A stretch of 64,000 nt of DNA, from the NCBI GenBank assembly GCA_024687125.1, contig JAILFA010000033.1, positions 62,001 through 126,000 on the forward strand, given 5' to 3'. The notes under the pieces are model-generated. The model saw only the letters and a list, made by a program, of their open reading frames with translations. It was not told the origin of the DNA and did no database searches. The stretch is from Lachnospiraceae bacterium (lineage in GTDB: Bacteria; Bacillota; Clostridia; Lachnospirales; Lachnospiraceae). Numbering within the stretch: position 1 is the first letter of the stretch; every line of letters begins with the position of its first letter. A program made the translations under genes and the position numbers. Positions 27,186-35,162 of the stretch are shown here, piece by piece.

Positions 27186-27910
27186 ATAAGACACTCAATG
27201 GAAACCAGATCAAGGTCATCGCGATCATCGCCATGACGATAGATCATCTGACCTGGTTGTTTTACCCGGGCTTCCAGCAACTATGGTACGTATATCTGCT
27301 TCACATCATAGGGAGGCTGACAGCGCCCATTATGTGGTTTTTCATCGCAGAAGGATTTCACTATACCCGGGATGTAAAAAAGTATATCTTAAGGCTTTTC
27401 ATTTTTGCCGTCATATCGCATTTTGCTTACGATTTTGCAGGAGGCATACCGTTTATTCCGAGCGGATTTTTCAATATGACCAGTGTGATGTGGTCGCTGG
27501 CATGGGCAGTGGTACTGATGGTCATTTTCACGACGGACCGGATTCCTAAGTGGGGCAAGATCCTGCTGATCATTCTGATCTGTTTTATCACATTTCCTGC
27601 CGACTGGTCCACGGTTGCGGCGATGTGCCCGGTGTATCTGTATCTGAATCGCGGAGATTTCAAAAAGCAGTCACTTACGATGCTTATCTGGGTTGCCATC
27701 TATGCTGCCGTCTATTTCTTTTTCATGGATAAGATCTACGCGGTCATCCAGATGTTTACCCTGCTGTCGCTGCTGATCCTGAAAAACTACAATGGCGAAA
27801 GAGGCAGGTGGAAAGGGATGAAATGGTTCTTTTATATCTACTATCCCGCGCATCTGTTCGTGATCGGTCTGCTCAGAGTTATGCTGGGGAATGGCAGCAT
27901 ATTCCCGTAA
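27182..27910 (+). CDS. TraX-family membrane protein
   Basis: The 242-residue protein opens NGNQIKVIAIIAMTIDHLTW and has about eight hydrophobic helices with the conserved GRLTAPIMWFFIAEGFHYTR. This is the TraX family, named after the F-plasmid protein that acetylates pilin. Most chromosomal members in Firmicutes are unlinked to conjugation, and no conjugation genes are present here. It may be a membrane acyltransferase, but its substrate is unknown. It begins with GTG overlapping the padR stop, so it is probably the main target of PadR. Confidence 0.88.
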   Translation: MNKTLNGNQIKVIAIIAMTIDHLTWLFYPGFQQLWYVYLLHIIGRLTAPIMWFFIAEGFHYTRDVKKYILRLFIFAVISHFAYDFAGGIPFIPSGFFNMTSVMWSLAWAVVLMVIFTTDRIPKWGKILLIILICFITFPADWSTVAAMCPVYLYLNRGDFKKQSLTMLIWVAIYAAVYFFFMDKIYAVIQMFTLLSLLILKNYNGERGRWKGMKWFFYIYYPAHLFVIGLLRVMLGNGSIFP

Positions 27911-27973
27911 ATTCAGGGGATGGTTTTCAAAGAAGCCTGTCAGATGATAAAATTATGCAAAGAGAAAACAGCG

Positions 27974-28510
27974 ATGGAATTACAGATCGAACTTCAGGAT
28001 ACAGAGTGGCCGTTTGAGTATACGGATCATGACAGGAGGATAGCCCGGGCTATTGTGTATGATGATGCCGGATACTTTTATTTTGTCCGCGTCGAAAGGG
28101 ATGATGATTTCGGAAGAGCAACATTGATAGAAACCTCAGGCGGCGGAGTCGAAGAGGGGGAGGATCTGCATTCGGCGATCAAGCGAGAGCTGAAAGAGGA
28201 ACTGGGTGCAGATGCAGAGGTTATCTGTAAGATCGGCGTTGTCAGCGATCATTATAATCTGATCCACCGGCATAACCTGAACAACTATTATCTCTGCAGG
28301 GCAATATCCTTCGGAGACAAGCACCTCACGAAGGATGAGATAGACGATTTCCATCTGTCGACATTGAAGCTGACCTATGATGAAGCGGTTGCCGAATATG
28401 AAAAAAGACGGGAGACCAGGCTTGGAAGACTGATCGCAAACCGTGAGCTTCCTGTTCTTGAAAGGGCGCGGGAGATCATGCGTGTTAAGAAAGACGGAGA
28501 GAATACCTGA
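27974..28510 (+). CDS. NUDIX hydrolase
   Basis: The Nudix box is complete: G-x5-E-x7-R-E-x2-E-E-x-G in GGGVEEGEDLHSAIKRELKEELG. These enzymes cleave nucleoside diphosphates linked to another group using Mg2+. The substrate is unknown. The chosen ATG (MELQIELQDTEWPFEYTDHD) gives about 178 residues. In-frame ATGs at 27920 and 27945 are possible; none has a strong ribosome site. The last base of its stop codon is the first base of the next gene's ATG. Confidence 0.85.
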   Translation: MELQIELQDTEWPFEYTDHDRRIARAIVYDDAGYFYFVRVERDDDFGRATLIETSGGGVEEGEDLHSAIKRELKEELGADAEVICKIGVVSDHYNLIHRHNLNNYYLCRAISFGDKHLTKDEIDDFHLSTLKLTYDEAVAEYEKRRETRLGRLIANRELPVLERAREIMRVKKDGENT

Positions 28511-29145
28511 TGGAGAAGATGGTTAAGTATGGATGGTACGCACTGATCGTTGCTATGGCCGGAGATATTCTGGTCTCGTTTGTGCTGCCCTGCTTTTACA
28601 AAGGATACAGCAGCATGAATATGTCGATAAGCGCACTGGGAAATCCGCAGAGCCCAGTTCGCATTCCGTTCAATATCTGGATGCTGATCGAGGGAATCCT
28701 GTTTCTTGCCGCAGTACCGGCTTTATACAGGCGATATCATCCCGTTTCCGGCGGACTTACATACACGATGATCATTTTTGTTGCGATATTTGCGATCGGA
28801 GCCTGTATCTTTACCTGCTTCTTCAGCGTGAATGAATCAAAAGAGATGGTTACGACCGCATCGAAGATCCACGGTGTCGGGTCGGTCATCGGATTCATGC
28901 TCTTTCTCTTTGTGCCTGTTTTGCTGGCAATACTTTCGTTTAAGAATAAGGAGAGCGGCATCGGCATCATAAGCATCCTGTGTTTCGTGCTTGCGCTGAC
29001 TTTCTTTGTTTTGTTCGTCATGTCGGATAAACCGGAGTTTTCGAATACGATCATAAGCAAGGAAGGCTTGTGGGAAAGGCTGAATCTGATATTTATGTAT
29101 GTTCCGCTTCTTGTGGTTTCCGTCAGACAGATCATAGGAGAATGA
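28510..29145 (+). CDS. DUF998 family membrane protein
   Basis: The 211-residue protein has six hydrophobic segments, with SSMNMSISALGNPQSPVRIPFN between the first and second, the characteristic DUF998 loop. The family has no established function. It is translationally coupled to the NUDIX gene (TGATG). It is part of the same-strand series of small accessory genes that runs from padR to the terminator at 32.3 kb. Confidence 0.8.
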   Translation: MEKMVKYGWYALIVAMAGDILVSFVLPCFYKGYSSMNMSISALGNPQSPVRIPFNIWMLIEGILFLAAVPALYRRYHPVSGGLTYTMIIFVAIFAIGACIFTCFFSVNESKEMVTTASKIHGVGSVIGFMLFLFVPVLLAILSFKNKESGIGIISILCFVLALTFFVLFVMSDKPEFSNTIISKEGLWERLNLIFMYVPLLVVSVRQIIGE

Positions 29146-29180
29146 TGGGGCTTGGCGGATTGGGATGAACAGGTGCTGCT

Positions 29181-29627
29181 ATGGGGATGGAATTACTGCA
29201 GGCATCTACAGCGGATGCCTTAACAATAACCGGGATTTCGAGACGGGCCTTTCACAGTGATGTGGAGGTTGGTGCCGGGGAGAAAACGGGGCCGCCGGGA
29301 TATATGTCAGTTCCGTATCACACGAAAATGGCCAGATCAAAGCATCTGTTCAAGCTGGTGGACAACGGCCTGATCATCGGCGGAGCGGTACTTTTTCCGG
29401 ATGATGAAAAACTGAATATCGGCAGGATCTTTATCGGTCCGGAGAATCATCGAAAAGGCTACGGTGTTTTCATGATGCAGAAAATCGAAGCGTTATATCC
29501 GTCAGTAAAGGAATTTACACTTGATACGCCGATCTGGAACATCAGAACCAACGCGTTTTATACAAAACTGGGATACACGGAAGTAAAACGTGATAATGAT
29601 TTTGTGTATTTTTCCAAACAACGATGA
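29181..29627 (+). CDS. GNAT-family N-acetyltransferase
   Basis: This 148-residue enzyme of the GCN5-related family would transfer an acetyl group from acetyl-CoA to an amine. The acetyl-CoA loop is GPENHRKGYG near residue 92, followed by MQKIEALYPSVKEFTLDTPI and the C-terminal NAFYTKLGYTEVKR. Length is normal. An ATG six bases in is an alternative start. A diverged copy of the last third of this gene is present at 35271-35429, about 5.8 kb downstream. Substrate unknown. Confidence 0.85.
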   Translation: MGMELLQASTADALTITGISRRAFHSDVEVGAGEKTGPPGYMSVPYHTKMARSKHLFKLVDNGLIIGGAVLFPDDEKLNIGRIFIGPENHRKGYGVFMMQKIEALYPSVKEFTLDTPIWNIRTNAFYTKLGYTEVKRDNDFVYFSKQR

Positions 29628-29646
29628 ATGAAATGCATTGGATCGC

Positions 29647-30417
29647 ATGGCAAATATGATATACGAACTGACAGACACATCTAAAGTGAAACCTGTCTTC
29701 GAAGGGTGGAATGAAACCCTGATCTATTCCTGCCTTCAAAAAGTCATGGGGAAAATCTTTGTTACGGATCCGGATTCCCCTGTATCGGCGATGGCTTATG
29801 TCGGGTGCTTTGCATTTTATGCCGGAATACCTGATAAGGAACTTGTTATGCATAAGCCTGATGGTTTTGTAATTATGACGCCGCAGAATGAAAAATGGGC
29901 AGCCTGTATTGAGGAGTGCTTTCCGGAGGCAAAGAAGGTGTCCCGGTATGCCATCAAAAAGGATACAAAGTTTGACAAAGACCTGTTACTTAAATTGATA
30001 GGCAGGCTTCCGGAAGGCTATGAATTAAAAGACATTGATGAAACGATCTATGATCTGTGCCTGACTGATCCGGTGACAAGAGACTTCGTCTCATCATTTG
30101 AGAGCAAGGAAAAATATCTGGAGATTGGGAGAGGTGTGGCTGTTATGAAGGCCGGAAGGATTGTCGCCGGAGCATCCTCCTATACAAGATACAACGAAGG
30201 CATTGAGATCGAAGTGGATACGGTTGAGGAAGAACGCAGAAAAGGGCTGGCAACGATCGTCTCTGCCGCGCTGATCCTGCGATGCCTTGACGAAGGTCTG
30301 TATCCGAGTTGGGATGCCCAGAATATGAACTCGGTTCATCTGGCGGAAAAGCTGGGATATGAATTTGACCATGAGTATACGGCATATGAGGTGTCAGGCG
30401 AGGAAAGGACGCATTGA
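29647..30417 (+). CDS. GNAT-family acetyltransferase with N-terminal extension (GNAT_acetyltran type)
   Basis: About 256 residues, longer than a single GNAT domain. The N-terminal half (~1-130) is an inactive-looking half-domain, as in the PF12746-type family. The C-terminal half (~140-256) holds the acetyl-CoA site EERRKGLATIVSAALILRCL and SVHLAEKLGYEFDHEYTAY. The ATG at 29647 is used; a TTG nine bases upstream is the alternative. No Shine-Dalgarno site is visible for either, so expression may depend on readthrough from the previous gene 19 bp upstream. Confidence 0.82.
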   Translation: MANMIYELTDTSKVKPVFEGWNETLIYSCLQKVMGKIFVTDPDSPVSAMAYVGCFAFYAGIPDKELVMHKPDGFVIMTPQNEKWAACIEECFPEAKKVSRYAIKKDTKFDKDLLLKLIGRLPEGYELKDIDETIYDLCLTDPVTRDFVSSFESKEKYLEIGRGVAVMKAGRIVAGASSYTRYNEGIEIEVDTVEEERRKGLATIVSAALILRCLDEGLYPSWDAQNMNSVHLAEKLGYEFDHEYTAYEVSGEERTH

Positions 30418-30418
30418 T

Positions 30419-30727
30419 ATGAACTATAGGGTTATTGACAAGGGAACGTATTACAGAAGCGGAGTATTCCGCCATTTTACGGAGGACTGCAAGTGCTCTA
30501 CTTCCATGACTGCGAGAATAGATGTCACGGATCTGGTGAGGCATTCCAAGAAGACAGGAACCAGGTTCTATATCAATTTTCTGTATGTACTTTCAAAGGT
30601 GCTGAATTCGAGGGATGACTACAAGAACGCGATAGCAGATGGATTTCTCGTGGCAAATGTCTACAGGCTTCTGGAGAAAGAAATCACTGCGTTCTGTGGA
30701 AAGCAGTATGCGAAAAGAATTATCTGA
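30419..30727 (+). pseudogene. Truncated chloramphenicol-acetyltransferase-like gene
   Basis: The frame starts MNYRVIDKGTYYRSGVFRHF and continues with CKCSTSMTARIDVTDLVRHS and a FYINFLYVLSKVLNSRDDYKNAI stretch. This resembles the N-terminal third of CAT-type trimeric acetyltransferases. After about residue 72 the similarity ends and the frame stops at 102 residues. The catalytic histidine (HHxxxDG), which lies near the C-terminus in the family (~215 residues), is absent. It cannot encode an active enzyme. GAGGAAAGG upstream could still allow translation. Confidence 0.7.
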
Positions 30728-30758
30728 AATGACATTGGAAGAGTTATGGAAAAGCTGA
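30708..30758 (+). pseudogene. N-terminal scrap of a GrpB-like gene
   Basis: The reading frame MRKELSEMTLEELWKS (30708-30758) looks like the conserved start of GrpB-family (nucleotidyltransferase-like) proteins, which begin MRKxLSxMTLEELWxLFPI. It stops after 16 residues. It overlaps the end of the CAT-like fragment in another frame. The assignment rests on a short match from memory. Confidence 0.4.
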
Positions 30759-30800
30759 AACTGCCGGGACAGATCTTTGGCTGAACGGGAGAGTGATACG

Positions 30801-31376
30801 ATGAATGTGATCCTGAAGACTGAAAGGCTGTTCCTTCGGGAAATGGATATGGATGACTATGATGCGTTGTACGCTGTTCTTGCTGATCAGGACATCATGC
30901 GGCATTATCCTTATGTATTCGACGAGGAACGCGTCATGGGTTGGATCAGGCGGAACATGGATCGTTACCGTAACGATGGGTTCGGACTGTGGGCTGTATG
31001 CCTCAAAGAGACAGAAGAGATGATCGGAGACTGCGGACTGACTCTGCAGAACATTGAAGGAGAAATGCTCCCGGAGATCGGGTACCATATCCGCGCAGAC
31101 AGACAGCACAGAGGATATGCCGGGGAGGCTGCGAAAGCGGTTCGGGACTGGGCATTCCGGAATACGGAATATCCTGCTCTGTATTCATACTGCAAGTACA
31201 CAAACGAACCGTCATACAGAACAGCCGAATCGATAGGAATGAGGTTCGACCGCGAATACCCCGATGAGGCTAACGGTATTACACACGTTTCCGTCATCCG
31301 AAGGGAAGACTGGCAGAAATCCTTGACTACTGATGAGACGAACATAGGACAGTTGATTATCGAAGGGAGATTTTGA
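30801..31376 (+). CDS. RimJ/RimL-type GNAT acetyltransferase
   Basis: The 191-residue protein begins MNVILKTERLFLREMDMDDY, the usual opening of the RimJ/RimL-like group, and has the acetyl-CoA loop ADRQHRGYAGEAAKAVRDWA and YSYCKYTNEPSYRTAESIGM. The group acetylates amines of proteins, antibiotics or small molecules; the target here is unknown. The ATG at 30801 has GGGAG upstream. Its stop overlaps the next GNAT gene's ATG (TGATG), so two acetyltransferases are made together. Confidence 0.85.
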   Translation: MNVILKTERLFLREMDMDDYDALYAVLADQDIMRHYPYVFDEERVMGWIRRNMDRYRNDGFGLWAVCLKETEEMIGDCGLTLQNIEGEMLPEIGYHIRADRQHRGYAGEAAKAVRDWAFRNTEYPALYSYCKYTNEPSYRTAESIGMRFDREYPDEANGITHVSVIRREDWQKSLTTDETNIGQLIIEGRF

Positions 31377-31852
31377 TGGGTATCGTATTCGATGAAGCGA
31401 CAAAAGAAGACATTGATGAATTGATACGGATGCGTATCGCGTATATGATCGATGATTTTGGTTCTGTTTCCGATCGCGAAAGGGCAGGCATGGAAACACA
31501 ACTGCCGGATTACTTCGAAAGAAAACTCGGAACGGAGCTGATTGCGTTTGTTGCAAGAGATGCGGACAGAATAGTTTCCGTTGCTTATCTTCATGTTATT
31601 GAAATGCCTGCCAATGCAATATTACTGAATGGTCTGTACGGAGAGGTATTAAGCGTATATACGGAACCGGAATACCGCGGAAAAGGTTTATGCACCAGGT
31701 TAATGGAAAACCTTGTTGAATACGGTAAAAAGACAGGTCTGGGACGTATCGATCTTTCCGCTACCGACGATGGATATCCCATCTATGCGAAGGTTGGTTT
31801 CAGGGATAAAGAACACAGGTACCGTGAAATGAGGTATAGGTATTATGGATAA
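31376..31852 (+). CDS. GNAT-family N-acetyltransferase
   Basis: This 158-residue GNAT enzyme has EVLSVYTEPEYRGKGLCTRL as the acetyl-CoA-binding strand and loop (R-G-K-G-L) and YPIYAKVGFRDKEHRYREMR at the C-terminus. The substrate is unknown. It starts at the ATG that overlaps the previous stop, rather than the TTG three bases upstream. It overlaps the following pyridoxamine-oxidase-like gene by 8 bp, continuing the tightly packed same-strand series. Confidence 0.85.
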   Translation: MGIVFDEATKEDIDELIRMRIAYMIDDFGSVSDRERAGMETQLPDYFERKLGTELIAFVARDADRIVSVAYLHVIEMPANAILLNGLYGEVLSVYTEPEYRGKGLCTRLMENLVEYGKKTGLGRIDLSATDDGYPIYAKVGFRDKEHRYREMRYRYYG

Positions 31853-32264
31853 CGAAAAGATAGCAGGCTTTATCAGAAAGCAAAAGGTTGCGTTTATCTG
31901 CTCCGTTGATGAGGAGGGCTTTCCGAATGTAAAAGCCATGCTCAAGCCGAGAAAAATGGAAGGGCTGCACAGTTTCTATTTTTCTACAAACACATCATCA
32001 ATGAGGGTAAAACAATATATGAATAATCCTAACGCCTGTATCTACTTCTATCATAAAGGCCTGATAAAATACGCGGGCGTTATGCTGAAAGGCAAGATGG
32101 AAGTGCTGACCGACCAGGAGACAAAAGATATGATCTGGCGTAAAGGTGACACAATGTTCTATAAGGGCGGGGTTACTGATCCTGATTACTGTGTTCTGAG
32201 ATTCACCGCGGAAAGCGGAAGATACTATTGTGATCTGAAGACAGAAAGCTTTGTTATCGAATAG
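31845..32264 (+). CDS. Pyridoxamine 5'-phosphate oxidase-like flavin-binding protein
   Basis: This 139-residue split-barrel protein has AFICSVDEEGFPNVKAMLKP at the N-terminus and FYFSTNTSSMRVKQYMNNPN, as in the 'general stress protein 26' type of PNPOx-like proteins that bind FMN or F420. These often serve as small reductases; the true PdxH residues for PLP are not evident. The gene overlaps the GNAT gene before it by 8 bp and is followed by a terminator, so it ends the padR-side gene series. Confidence 0.82.
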   Translation: MDNEKIAGFIRKQKVAFICSVDEEGFPNVKAMLKPRKMEGLHSFYFSTNTSSMRVKQYMNNPNACIYFYHKGLIKYAGVMLKGKMEVLTDQETKDMIWRKGDTMFYKGGVTDPDYCVLRFTAESGRYYCDLKTESFVIE

Positions 32265-32297
32265 CGGCAGATCTTTGGCTAAACAAAAAAGAAAAGA

Positions 32298-32335
32298 GCG
32301 GAGAGGTTGCAGTATCGCCTCTTCGCATTTTTCTG
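32298..32335 (+). terminator. Rho-independent terminator after the PNPOx-like gene
   Basis: GCGGAGAGG (32298-32306) pairs with CCTCTTCGC (32318-32326), with one G-T pair, followed by ATTTTTCT. Confidence 0.8.
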
Positions 32336-32347
32336 TTGGCGTTTCTG

Positions 32348-32397
32348 TTGGCGAAAAAGAAAATAACTGCTATAATAAACATGACATACAGATGTCA
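32348..32397 (+). promoter_or_regulatory. Promoter of the WYL regulator with a perfect inverted repeat
   Basis: TTGGCG (32348-32353) and TATAAT (32371-32376) are 17 bp apart. TGACAT-ACAG-ATGTCA, a perfect inverted repeat, lies at 32382-32397, about where transcription starts. The -35 lies in a tandem repeat of TTTCTGTTGGCG. The repeat is a likely operator for the encoded regulator. Confidence 0.75.
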
Positions 32398-32445
32398 CGT
32401 TGTGTTTAGTATGATACAAATGAAGTTGGGAGGCGTTACCCGGGA

Positions 32446-33372
32446 ATGAAGATAGACAGGCTGATCGGAATACTGTCCGTACTGTTGCAGGAAGAAAAAA
32501 TCACTGCACCTGAGCTGGCAGAGCGGTTTGAGGTATCGAGAAGGACGATCCTCAGGGATATAGAGGATCTGAATAATGCAGGTATCCCAATACAGACGGT
32601 ACAGGGAACCGGCGGCGGTATCAGCATTATGGAAGGATACCGGATGGACAGGACGATACTGACATCAAAGGATATGCAGATGATCCTTGCAGGGCTGCGG
32701 AGTCTGGACAGCGTGAGCGGAAACTGTTATTACGGGCAGCTTATGGAGAAGATTCGGGCAGGCTCCTCTGAGTTTGTCGCCGGCAGGGATTCCGTTCTGA
32801 TCGATCTGTCTTCCTGGCATCGCGAGTCTCTGGCTCCGAAGATAGAGACCATACAGGATGCGATCGAGCTAAAGAAAACCATCAGGTTTAAGTATTATTC
32901 CCCGAACGGGGACACGGAAAGGGAGATCGAGCCATATTATCTGATCTTCAAATGGTCAAGCTGGTATGTTTACGGCTACTGTCTGCTGAGAAACGATTTC
33001 AGATTGTTTAAGCTGAATCGTATGGACAGTATCACACATGTTACATCGTATGAAGGGAATCGTGAGGTTCCGATGCCGGATCTGTCAAGTGAGAATGTTT
33101 TTCCTGCAAAGAGCCGGGTGAAGGCGCTGTTTGACCCTTCGATGAAATGGCAGCTTGTGGAAGAGTTTGGTGTAGATTCCTTTACGGAAGAGGATGACGG
33201 AAGCCTATTGTTTGAACATGAATATGCTGATGATGAAGGGCTGCTTGCCTGGATGCTTTCATGCAGAGATAAGGTGACTGTCCTGGAGCCGGAGCGGATC
33301 AGGGAAAAGCTCTATCAGATCACCTCTGAGATAGCAGGAAGGTATGAGGGAGATAGGAGAAGCGGCAAATGA
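32446..33372 (+). CDS. YafY-type HTH/WYL-domain transcriptional regulator
   Basis: The 308-residue protein has an N-terminal helix-turn-helix (MKIDRLIGILSVLLQEEKIT, APELAERFEVSRRTILRDIE; residues ~1-60), a WYL domain (~135-215, with RFKYYSPNGDTEREIEPYYL and WSSWYVYGYC) and a C-terminal WCX extension. WYL domains bind nucleotides or other ligands and control DNA-damage, phage-defence and detoxification genes. It overlaps the GyrI-like gene by 4 bp, so it probably controls that gene and itself from the operator upstream. Its start is preceded by GGGAGG. Confidence 0.92.
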   Translation: MKIDRLIGILSVLLQEEKITAPELAERFEVSRRTILRDIEDLNNAGIPIQTVQGTGGGISIMEGYRMDRTILTSKDMQMILAGLRSLDSVSGNCYYGQLMEKIRAGSSEFVAGRDSVLIDLSSWHRESLAPKIETIQDAIELKKTIRFKYYSPNGDTEREIEPYYLIFKWSSWYVYGYCLLRNDFRLFKLNRMDSITHVTSYEGNREVPMPDLSSENVFPAKSRVKALFDPSMKWQLVEEFGVDSFTEEDDGSLLFEHEYADDEGLLAWMLSCRDKVTVLEPERIREKLYQITSEIAGRYEGDRRSGK

Positions 33373-34016
33373 AATGCATGGCATTTGATTTCAGGAAAGA
33401 ATATAAAGAGTTCTATTTACCTAAGGGAACTCCTTCCATCGTGAGAATCCCGAAGATGAATTATATTGCGGTACGTGGCAGCGGGAATCCAAATGATGAG
33501 GACGGAGAATATAAACGGGCCATAGGTCTTCTGTATGGGATTGCTTTTACGATCAAGATGAGCAAGAAGAGCGATCATCGGATCGAGGGATATTTCGACT
33601 ATGTTGTTCCGCCGCTGGAAGGATTCTGGTTTATGGAGGGTATGGTTGGAATCGACTATGCGCACAAGGAAAATTTCCATTGGATCTCTGTGATCCGCCT
33701 TCCTGATTTTGTGACAGAAGATGATTTCGGTTGGGCTGTTGATGAGGCGACGAAAAAGAAAAAGTTGGATTTCTCCAAGGTGGAGTTTCTGACAGTCGAA
33801 GAAGGTCTGTGTGTCCAATGTATGCATATCGGTTCCTATGATGATGAGCCCGCTACGGTTGCGATGATGCATGAATTCATGGAACAGCAGGGCTATGAGC
33901 TGGATATTACGGATAAACGCCTGCATCATGAGATATATCTGAGCGATGCCAGGAAGGTTGCTCCGGAGAAATTGAAAACGGTGATCAGGCATCCGATTAA
34001 AGTAAAGGGGGATTGA
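33369..34016 (+). CDS. GyrI-like small-molecule-binding protein
   Basis: This 215-residue protein consists of a GyrI-like/AraC-effector-binding fold: MNYIAVRGSGNPNDEDGEYK near the N-terminus and LCVQCMHIGSYDDEPATVAM with ELDITDKRLHHEIYLSDARK towards the C-terminus. Stand-alone members bind, and some hydrolyse, hydrophobic toxic compounds; the ligand here is unknown. It overlaps the WYL regulator by 4 bp and is 4 bp before the YoaP-like gene. Pairing of a YafY-type regulator with a GyrI-like protein is common in Firmicutes. Confidence 0.85.
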   Translation: MKCMAFDFRKEYKEFYLPKGTPSIVRIPKMNYIAVRGSGNPNDEDGEYKRAIGLLYGIAFTIKMSKKSDHRIEGYFDYVVPPLEGFWFMEGMVGIDYAHKENFHWISVIRLPDFVTEDDFGWAVDEATKKKKLDFSKVEFLTVEEGLCVQCMHIGSYDDEPATVAMMHEFMEQQGYELDITDKRLHHEIYLSDARKVAPEKLKTVIRHPIKVKGD

Positions 34017-34020
34017 ATAT

Positions 34021-34767
34021 ATGGAATACATCAGGGTAACAAAGGATAATCTGGAAAAGGAACATATCTGCTGCGCCATTTCAAATAATAAGGATGTACA
34101 GGTATCTTCAAAGAAAGCATGGCTGGCAGACAGGTTTGACGAAGGGCTTGTTTTTCTGAAGAGCGTAGAACGCGGCAAGTGTTTTATCGAGTATATCCCG
34201 GCGGAAAATGCCTGGGTTCCGATTGCGGCAAACGGGTATATGTATATTGACTGTCTTTGGGTGTCCGGGTCTTTCAAAGGGCATGGATATTCCACAGATC
34301 TGCTTGCTGCCTGCATTGAGGATAGTAAGGAAAAGGGCAGGAAGGGGCTTTGTATTCTGGGCGCTGCAAAGAAGAAGCCGTTTCTTGCTGACCCGAAGTT
34401 TTTAAATTACAAAGGTTTCAGCGTGGGAGATGAAGCGGATAATGGTATCCAGCTCTGGTATTTGCCGTTTGATAAGAAAGCAGATGTGCCGCGATTCAAA
34501 GAATGTGCAAAACATCCACATATAGAAGAGAAGGGCTATGTTTTGTATTACACGAGCCAATGTCCTTTTAATGCAAAGTATGTTCCGGCCCTGGAGCAGA
34601 CTGCTAAAGAGAATGGTATTACTTTCCGGGCAATTCATATAAAGAGCAGAGATGAAGCGCAGAATGCTCCGACGCCGATCACAAATTATGCTTTATTCCA
34701 TGATGGTGAGTATGTTACAAATGAGCAGATGAATGATAAAAAGTTTTTGAAGCTTGTCAACGGATAG
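34021..34767 (+). CDS. YoaP-like GNAT acetyltransferase with thioredoxin-like C-terminus
   Basis: The 248-residue protein resembles Bacillus YoaP. Residues ~1-150 form a GNAT domain (YIDCLWVSGSFKGHGYSTDL as the acetyl-CoA strand and loop). Residues ~170-248 form the YoaP-like thioredoxin-fold domain with a single redox-type motif YYTSQCPF and a PTPITNYALFHDGEY strand. The function is not known; a redox-controlled acetyltransferase is one idea. It is part of the WYL-GyrI-YoaP-TfoX run. Confidence 0.82.
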   Translation: MEYIRVTKDNLEKEHICCAISNNKDVQVSSKKAWLADRFDEGLVFLKSVERGKCFIEYIPAENAWVPIAANGYMYIDCLWVSGSFKGHGYSTDLLAACIEDSKEKGRKGLCILGAAKKKPFLADPKFLNYKGFSVGDEADNGIQLWYLPFDKKADVPRFKECAKHPHIEEKGYVLYYTSQCPFNAKYVPALEQTAKENGITFRAIHIKSRDEAQNAPTPITNYALFHDGEYVTNEQMNDKKFLKLVNG

Positions 34768-34778
34768 GAGGAATCGGC

Positions 34779-35093
34779 ATGGCATCAACGAAAGAGTATC
34801 TGGATTTTGTCTTAGAGCAGCTATCCGGACTTGATGAAATAAGTCACAGGGCGATGATGGGTGAATATATCCTTTATTATCGCGGCAGAGTGTTCGGCGG
34901 GGTTTATGATGACAGGCTGCTTGTAAAGCCTGTTCCTGCGGCGGTGAAGCTGATGCCTGACGCATCAAGGGAACTTCCGTATGAAGGGGCGAAAGAGATG
35001 ATCCTGGTGGATGATGTTGATAACCGGGAGTTCCTGTGTGAACTGGTAGAGGCGATGTATGAGGAATTACCGGCTCCAAAGAAAAAGGTTTGA
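34779..35093 (+). CDS. TfoX N-terminal-domain protein
   Basis: The 104-residue protein matches the stand-alone TfoX-N fold: residues ~20-95 with SHRAMMGEYILYYRGRVFGG and DRLLVKPVPAAVKLMPDASR. In Gammaproteobacteria TfoX/Sxy controls competence, but short Firmicutes versions have no known function and lack the C-terminal domain. It has AGGAGG upstream and lies 11 bp after the YoaP-like gene. It is the last intact gene before the rearranged spacer upstream of uvrB. Confidence 0.82.
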   Translation: MASTKEYLDFVLEQLSGLDEISHRAMMGEYILYYRGRVFGGVYDDRLLVKPVPAAVKLMPDASRELPYEGAKEMILVDDVDNREFLCELVEAMYEELPAPKKKV

Positions 35094-35162
35094 ATATGTC
35101 AATCGGATGTTATAATTCCGTGGTAAAGTTTATTGAAGGACTAATCTTAGGAAGGTTGATCT

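Noticed and set aside
27182-27910. Conjugative element because of TraX
   Set aside because: No relaxase, coupling protein or type IV secretion genes; TraX-family genes are common chromosomal genes in Firmicutes.
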